64,000 nt of DNA from Antedon mediterranea (lineage: Eukaryota > Echinodermata > Crinoidea > Comatulida > Antedonidae): contig NC_092671.1 of assembly GCF_964355755.1 (NCBI RefSeq), positions 5,963,001 through 6,027,000 on the forward strand, written 5' to 3'. Every line of letters begins with the position of its first letter. Position 1 is the first letter of the stretch. The position numbers were made by a program, and so were the translations under genes. Positions 58,443-64,000 of this stretch are shown piece by piece. The notes below the pieces were generated by a model, which made no database searches, had not been told where the DNA came from, and saw only the letters and a program-made list of their open reading frames with translations.

Positions 58443-59068
58443 AGCCCCATTCCCTACGTTTTTTAGATCTAATTTAAGATCACAAACTATATTTAATGTA
58501 AAAATAATACTATATGGTCCTATTGCGATAACTTTTTTCGTCTTTAAACGGTTAAAAATGTGAAAAATAAATCGATTTTAATAATTATAGCGGCCCGCTA
58601 TAAATCCCAAAATGCATTGCGCGCGGATTGATATTGTTGTTTTTCACCTGTAATTCGCCCACTTTTCGATCGATCGTGAAGCCAAAACAAATGGAAGACT
58701 CCTAACTTTTCAGCGAAAATACCGGGTTTTCCCCAATTTGTATCAACGCAGTCTGGCAAAAATAGAAAGACAATTAATGTAGCAACTATACAACGTCAGG
58801 CTAGGTATATAGCTAGCGTACGATGTTCGTACGTTACCGATGTTTACCAGCTAGGCCTACAAAACTAAGCCTAGCTAGGCTAGGCCTGAGACCGTCCACG
58901 AGAGGTCGATCGCCGCGAGCTACTTAGGTAGTGCATTGTTTCTCACTTTTTATCATAATTTACCATAAAACGTACATTTAAGACAAGGAATGACATGGTT
59001 TAATGTTTTTAAAATGATATATATGTATTATTTTCCAAAAAACGTCCAAAATTGCAGGGAAGGGGTCT
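58443..59068. mobile_element. TTAA-flanked MITE with a CpG-rich core, 626 bp
   Basis: The ends agccccattccct and agggaaggggtct are imperfect inverted repeats with TTAA immediately outside each (58439-58442, 59069-59072). The core (58585-58925) is much richer in G+C and CpG (gcgcgcgg, cgatcgatcgtg, gcctagctaggctaggcct) than the AT-rich shoulders. It has no coding frame. Confidence 0.7.
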
Positions 59069-59072
59069 TTAA

Positions 59073-61203
59073 ATTTTTCCGGTTAAGATGACACATTTTG
59101 TTTTAAGTTTCTGCTTCGTGTCATTAATCATTGTACCAAATAGCTCTTTAGGGATCTCCAATCTCTTGACGACAGCTTTTGATAAGAGCATGTATGTGCA
59201 TGAGAGAGATGCTACCTTCGAGACTATCTTACAATGTTTCGTGATTCAGTCTTCTGTGTCACGTTTAATCTTGGTTGAAGTCGTCGTGTCAAATAGCTAG
59301 CTCACCTTCTAAACCGTTTTAATATCAGCTTTGTGGAGATCTGAAGGTGATCGATTGAATAATATGAGAAAAAAGACAGATAAATGATTGAAGATTTTTT
59401 TTAAAGAATTTTATAGACCTAATGCCTGTGTATTGACAAACCTATCATGTGTGTTAAATAACTACTGATTTTAATTACATATTTGACTTTTAAACATTAA
59501 CATATTTTTTTTAAATCACCTTTTTTTTATACTTAAGCTTGTGGAAGAAATATTTTAATTGAAAAGACTTTAAAACAACATTTAGAAGTGTTGATTGATG
59601 ATTAAATTATTTTTTCCAAAAAATTGGGTCGAACAAACAACTTTTTCAGGCTTAATATGGAACTATTATAGCACTGAAGTAGGGTCATGTCATATCCTAA
59701 TCTATTTGCCGTTCTATATAATTTGATCATATCAAAAAGATAGTCATCTATTGACTCTTGAAAGAAGATTGTTCTTTATTTTATTTTTAAAACTTTGATA
59801 ATATCTATTTTCGACGCCCATTAATCTTCATGCTTCTGCGTGATATTTATCAGTTTTCCAGATCAGTTGTTTTTAAAGTTCGACCTTTATTTTTCAAATT
59901 CGAAAAGTTGAACTTGGATTCCGGCTTAGTGAAATGATGCCTTGTAGAGTAATAAAGAAAGATCAACTCCTGGCGTGAGTGGGTATGTGAATTTAGTGGG
60001 ACATCGTCGATGTATAATATGGTTGGCTTGACTAGAGTCTTATTGCAGACTAGCCTAGCTGGAGACGGCAATACTTCTCCTAACCTTGATGTCACCCTTG
60101 GTTTTCCGCATACCGCTATCGCAGCGAGTTATCTACATGAGAATAAAGAAAACTGTTATGAATAAAAATCATTTTAAGGCTAATGTTATTTCTAAAATAA
60201 CTTTTTATTTATAATATTTTTGACCTTCGTTAATGATGTCAACGAGTATGCTTACAATACTTAGTGAAAAAAGATTTCAAACTGTGTTAATTTAAAGTAG
60301 AATTTTTATTTATAAAACAATAAATTGGGATAACAATACCATTGACAATAATGCTATTCTTTTCCCTGATTATTCCATAGTTCAATAGTACAAATAATTC
60401 AATGACAATTGGGTGCACATAAAGAAAATGTATTTCGAATTGTTAAAATAATGATCTAGTTATATTTATCAATCATCTTTAAAAATAAATACAAAAGGTT
60501 CATTCTTATTTAAGTTTCAGTTTTGTGTTTTGAAATATTTACTCCATGGTAAAAGTTAATGTGATGTAATCTTCATATTTAATCGTTAGCATTCAAAAGA
60601 ACTATTAAATTGACCCCATGTAGTGAGTGGTTTATTGATTGATGTGATGACCACTATATACCATTCTATCCTGGTGATTGTACTATGTACTTTTGTTTAT
60701 TTAATTATCCAACTTGGTTAATTATTTAACACAAATTACTTGCACGTTCAAATTACTAGGAAACCTATTTTGTCAGTACATCCAAGAAAATAAAATATGC
60801 TATAATAAATTATATTAAGCATTGTCATTTTTTCAGTAATTTGCCTTTGAAATTAATATATTATTATATACATTCACTGTACAGGTATTTACAATAATTT
60901 AATTTAGCATTCACAGATATGATTATTATTATATTCGACCCAGATAAAAATTGGTACCGGTATCTATAAAATAATATTAGAATATGGAAAAGAATAATCC
61001 ATTGTGGAAAAGAATTATCCATTGTGGTAAAGATTTGAGTTTTCAATAAGTTTTTTCAATAAAGTACTCACCCATTTACGAGTAGCACCTCATATTCTAC
61101 ACTGTTTTAAAATCATCTATTTAGAACTTTCTTTCCAGCCCCTTTATTTAAGTTCATATTACCAAGTCCTTCATTGATATTGATTCACCTATACATGAGT
61201 ACC
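59073..61203. other. AT-rich stretch without a supported gene
   Basis: An 81-codon minus-strand frame (60095-59850; MTSRLGEVLPSPARL...) lies in locally higher G+C but has no recognised motif or clear splice sites. A frame at 59088-59300 (+) begins with a signal-like hydrophobic run but is otherwise unremarkable. Confidence 0.4.
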
Positions 61204-61692
61204 ACCTATCCTACTCTGGTGTAAACAGCTCCTTAATTCAACTTACATAAGTACTACAGTACCTATCCTACTCTGGTGTAAACAGCTCCTTAATTCAACT
61301 TACATAAGTACTACAGTACCTATCCTACTCTGGTGTAAACAGCTCCTTAATTCAACTTACATAAGTACTACAGTACCTATCCTACTCTGGTGTAAACAGC
61401 TCCTTAATTCAACTTACATAAGTACTACAGTACCTATCCTACTCTGGTGTAAACAGCTCCTTAATTCAACTTACATAAGTACTACAGTACCTATCCTACT
61501 CTGGTGTAAACAGGTCCTTAATTCAACTTACATAAAAGTACTACAGTACCTATCCTACTCTGGTGTAAACAGGTCCTTAATTCAACTTACATAAAAGTAC
61601 TACAGTACCTATCCTACTCTGGTGTAAACAGCTCCTTAATTCAACTTACATAAAAGTACTACAGTACCTATCCTACTCTGGTGTAAACAGCT
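61204..61692. repeat. 57-bp tandem array, 9 copies, highly homogeneous
   Basis: The unit is acctatcctactctggtgta followed by aacagctccttaattcaact and tacataagtactacagt. Later copies gain two A (cataaaagtac), making 59 bp, and some carry agg for agc. Near identity between copies indicates recent expansion or ongoing homogenisation. There are no spacers, so it is not CRISPR-like. Confidence 0.95.
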
Positions 61693-64000
61693 CATTGATC
61701 TCAAGACTTCCTTGAACTTGACAATTTTCCAGTCACATTATTTGCATTCACCCATATCATGTCAACCTTGGTTCTACATTGTGATTTATGGTATACAAGG
61801 TGATACTTATTTATTTGTTGACATTTTCTGTAACCACAACCACAAATTGTAACCTAATCATAATTCCCTGGTTGCATAATACCCTATGGATGAAACCAAG
61901 ATGAGAGTGATATTATGGAACTTTAAGGATGACACCAGGATGGGTATATTTGTAATTTTAATATACCGTATAAAGGGAATTATTAATCTTAGAACGTAGT
62001 ACTATAGGTAGAAATTAAGCTGGGATGAATAAAATATGACATTTTGTTTTTGCACATCATTTGGAAGTGACCACCTACAAGGTTGTATGGTATCTCTTGT
62101 TAATGATTAAAAAAATGCCACACAGCAATATATTATTTTTCGTCCTATTTATAGTAAGTTTTCATCGCTAGTTCCTGGACCTGAGGGTATTACAAGTAAT
62201 TCAAAATCAACAACACATCTACATTTACATTATTATGAATATTCAGAAACAACCCGTACTGCATAACTACAGGGTAGTATTGAATACCACTACAGGGTAA
62301 CCATAGTTTTACTGAACGTTTCCTTGTATCATGTTTATGCAAATTAACGCAACACCTATCAATAAATGCAAACATACTATGTACTGTTTACACACACACA
62401 CAAGACACAGTATCAATTTGATTACCATGTTTATGTACAATCAGTTTAACCATTTCCTTGAGCCTGCTACTTTGTGGCTTTTAATTGGCTAACTGGTGAC
62501 CACAACAAGTGTGTCTGAGGAAATGTTGACATTCCCATAATAATAAGTAATGTGTCTTCCTATCTAGGCTGGGTTTAATAATGCCAAACTGTACACTAAT
62601 GGCCAGTATAACCTATTAAATTATTTTATATAAATTTGGCCTATTTGTTTCTTCTGTTATGTCAAATAATTTTTGACCTACAATATTAAAACTTTATTGT
62701 AGAATTTAATGGACTACAACATTTGAAAGATATCTATCATTTACTATACTAAATAATAATAATATTCATAAATAAAGCTAAATAATTTTCAGAAATATAC
62801 TGTAAAGTAGGCTTAGTTTTTTAGTTATGTAAATTTGGTATCGTTTCTCAACAGATTCAGATTTTTAAAAGTAAATTTCAAAAAATATTTTTTCTGTTAT
62901 GGATCTAAACCTGTGTCATTGATATTCCTTTAAATCTTTTAGTGTTTATCAAAATTTCAATTATTTTATCTCTTACCATTTTCATAAATTTAATTTCTTA
63001 TGTATCTCTGTATCTGTATTTAAACAAATTTTTTTCAGAAAACATTTTCATTATCAATAATTTTTCCATCAATACCTTTAATTTATTCCTGGATTTAATG
63101 ATATGAACATCTTACAACAACTCCATTAGTCACTTTAAATAATTTTTTCTGAAAATATTTTCATCGTCAACTCCATTAGCCACTGAATATAGAATGTATG
63201 TTATCTTATGTATGAGGATTAACTTAACAAGACTTAATACGATATTTTCATACTAAACATTATATGTTTTTAATCTACTCCACTATAAAGCCATTTCTTT
63301 TCCTGTCTTAAATTGACGTAAATGTTATTTTTCATGTATTCATACTCAGATTATGAAGAGAAATGTTAAATTTAAGATTCGATTAAAAAATGAATAATTA
63401 AGATTAAATTATTCAATATCCTAATAGAATTTATAATAATTAGCATACAAATTAATCAAATTTAAAAAAAATTATCTTCTATATTGCATAAGAAAATCTC
63501 ACCTTGATATTAATCGATATCACTCAATCATTCAATTATTAGTAATTCATTCAATCTTATCAGGTAAAGTAAGGTAATCATTTGATCTATAATCGATTGA
63601 TTGATTGATCAATCATCAATTAAACTATCCATCTATTCTTCATTCATTTACCCATTCATTCAATTTTTCAACATTATATTGTGTCATTCAATCATTCAAA
63701 TAGAAATAAACAATAGACAATTTTTCTATAGGCCTACTCATAAATTGTTATTACTACTTATAACATAAATGATTCTTTAGTGGATATTATAAATGTAATA
63801 TAATTGGTTTATTAAAAATTCTCATATCCAATTAAAAAACCTTGTCTGTCCCTCACAGTTTGTGTGCAAAATTTAAACTGAGTGATGAAATAAAAACTTA
63901 TTTAAAGATGATAAAAAAGAAGGGTGTGTGATGTGTGTGTTCATAGGCTGTGTGTCTATCCAAAAATATATGTTAAACCTTAAAAAGTTTTCCTCTTTTT
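61693..64000. other. AT-rich gene-free right end
   Basis: No exon or element end was recognised. It includes degenerate attca/gattgatt-type simple sequence at about 63520-63690. Confidence 0.5.

Noticed and set aside
59850-60095. 81-codon minus-strand frame (MTSRLGEVLPSPARL...)
   Set aside because: No recognised domain or flanking splice sites; kept only as a note in the intergenic entry.
61204-61692. CRISPR-like regular repeat
   Set aside because: Units are contiguous with no spacers, and the genome is eukaryotic.
1-64000. tRNA, rRNA or snRNA genes
   Set aside because: I looked for cloverleaf B-box and conserved core sequences and found only the SINE-like B-box matches; no intact RNA gene was seen by eye.

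Overview
This is an AT-rich, gene-poor, repeat-rich window of animal nuclear DNA. Spliceosomal introns, non-LTR retrotransposon remnants, TIR/MITE families, SINE-like copies and many minisatellites all point to a metazoan. The retrotransposon types, the repeated words TACTGTA / TACCGTA / TAGGCCTA and the MANSC-type receptor suggest a marine invertebrate, most likely an echinoderm or another ambulacrarian. That placement is inference. No bacterial, phage, plasmid or CRISPR feature is present.

Two genes can be supported. (1) Positions 1-1990 (+) are the last two exons of a gene entering from the left. They encode a charged, disordered C-terminus with an in-frame 21-bp (7-residue) minisatellite; I do not recognise the family. 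(2) Positions 8711-16639 (-), with a 5' non-coding exon near 16.87 kb, are a complete MANSC-domain membrane protein (MANSC1-like). It was rebuilt from seven coding exons whose splice phases agree throughout: signal peptide and MANSC domain (two exons), a 10-codon acidic mini-exon, a 226-codon Ser/Thr mucin-like stalk exon, a Thr-rich exon, a short linker exon, and a transmembrane plus cytoplasmic-tail exon. It totals about 492 residues. Its introns carry a CR1-like retrotransposon fragment, several MITEs and a minisatellite.

A possible third gene starts at about 18.23 kb (+), divergent from the MANSC gene (ETS-like CTTCCGG, Kozak ATG, donor site). Weak candidate exons lie at 28.09, 37.82 and 53.97 kb. 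Their assignment is speculative.

From about 18.3 kb to the right edge the window is mostly AT-rich intergenic or intronic DNA with mobile and tandem repeats: a 27-bp satellite (20.35-20.83 kb), non-LTR 3' ends (22.6-23.0 and 35.86-36.33 kb), a MITE nested in another MITE (25.6-26.3 kb), two SINE-like copies (29.2 and 32.9 kb), a 1.3-kb nearly G-free array with G-quadruplex potential on the minus strand (30.1-31.4 kb), a foldback element carrying TGACGTCA sites (43.3-43.6 kb), two inverted copies of a 1.1-kb TTAA-flanked element (47.5 and 51.3 kb, the first inserted into a 17-bp minisatellite), another TTAA-flanked element (58.4-59.1 kb) and a homogeneous 57-bp array (61.2-61.7 kb). A palindromic MITE family has eight copies between 8.6 and 51.0 kb.
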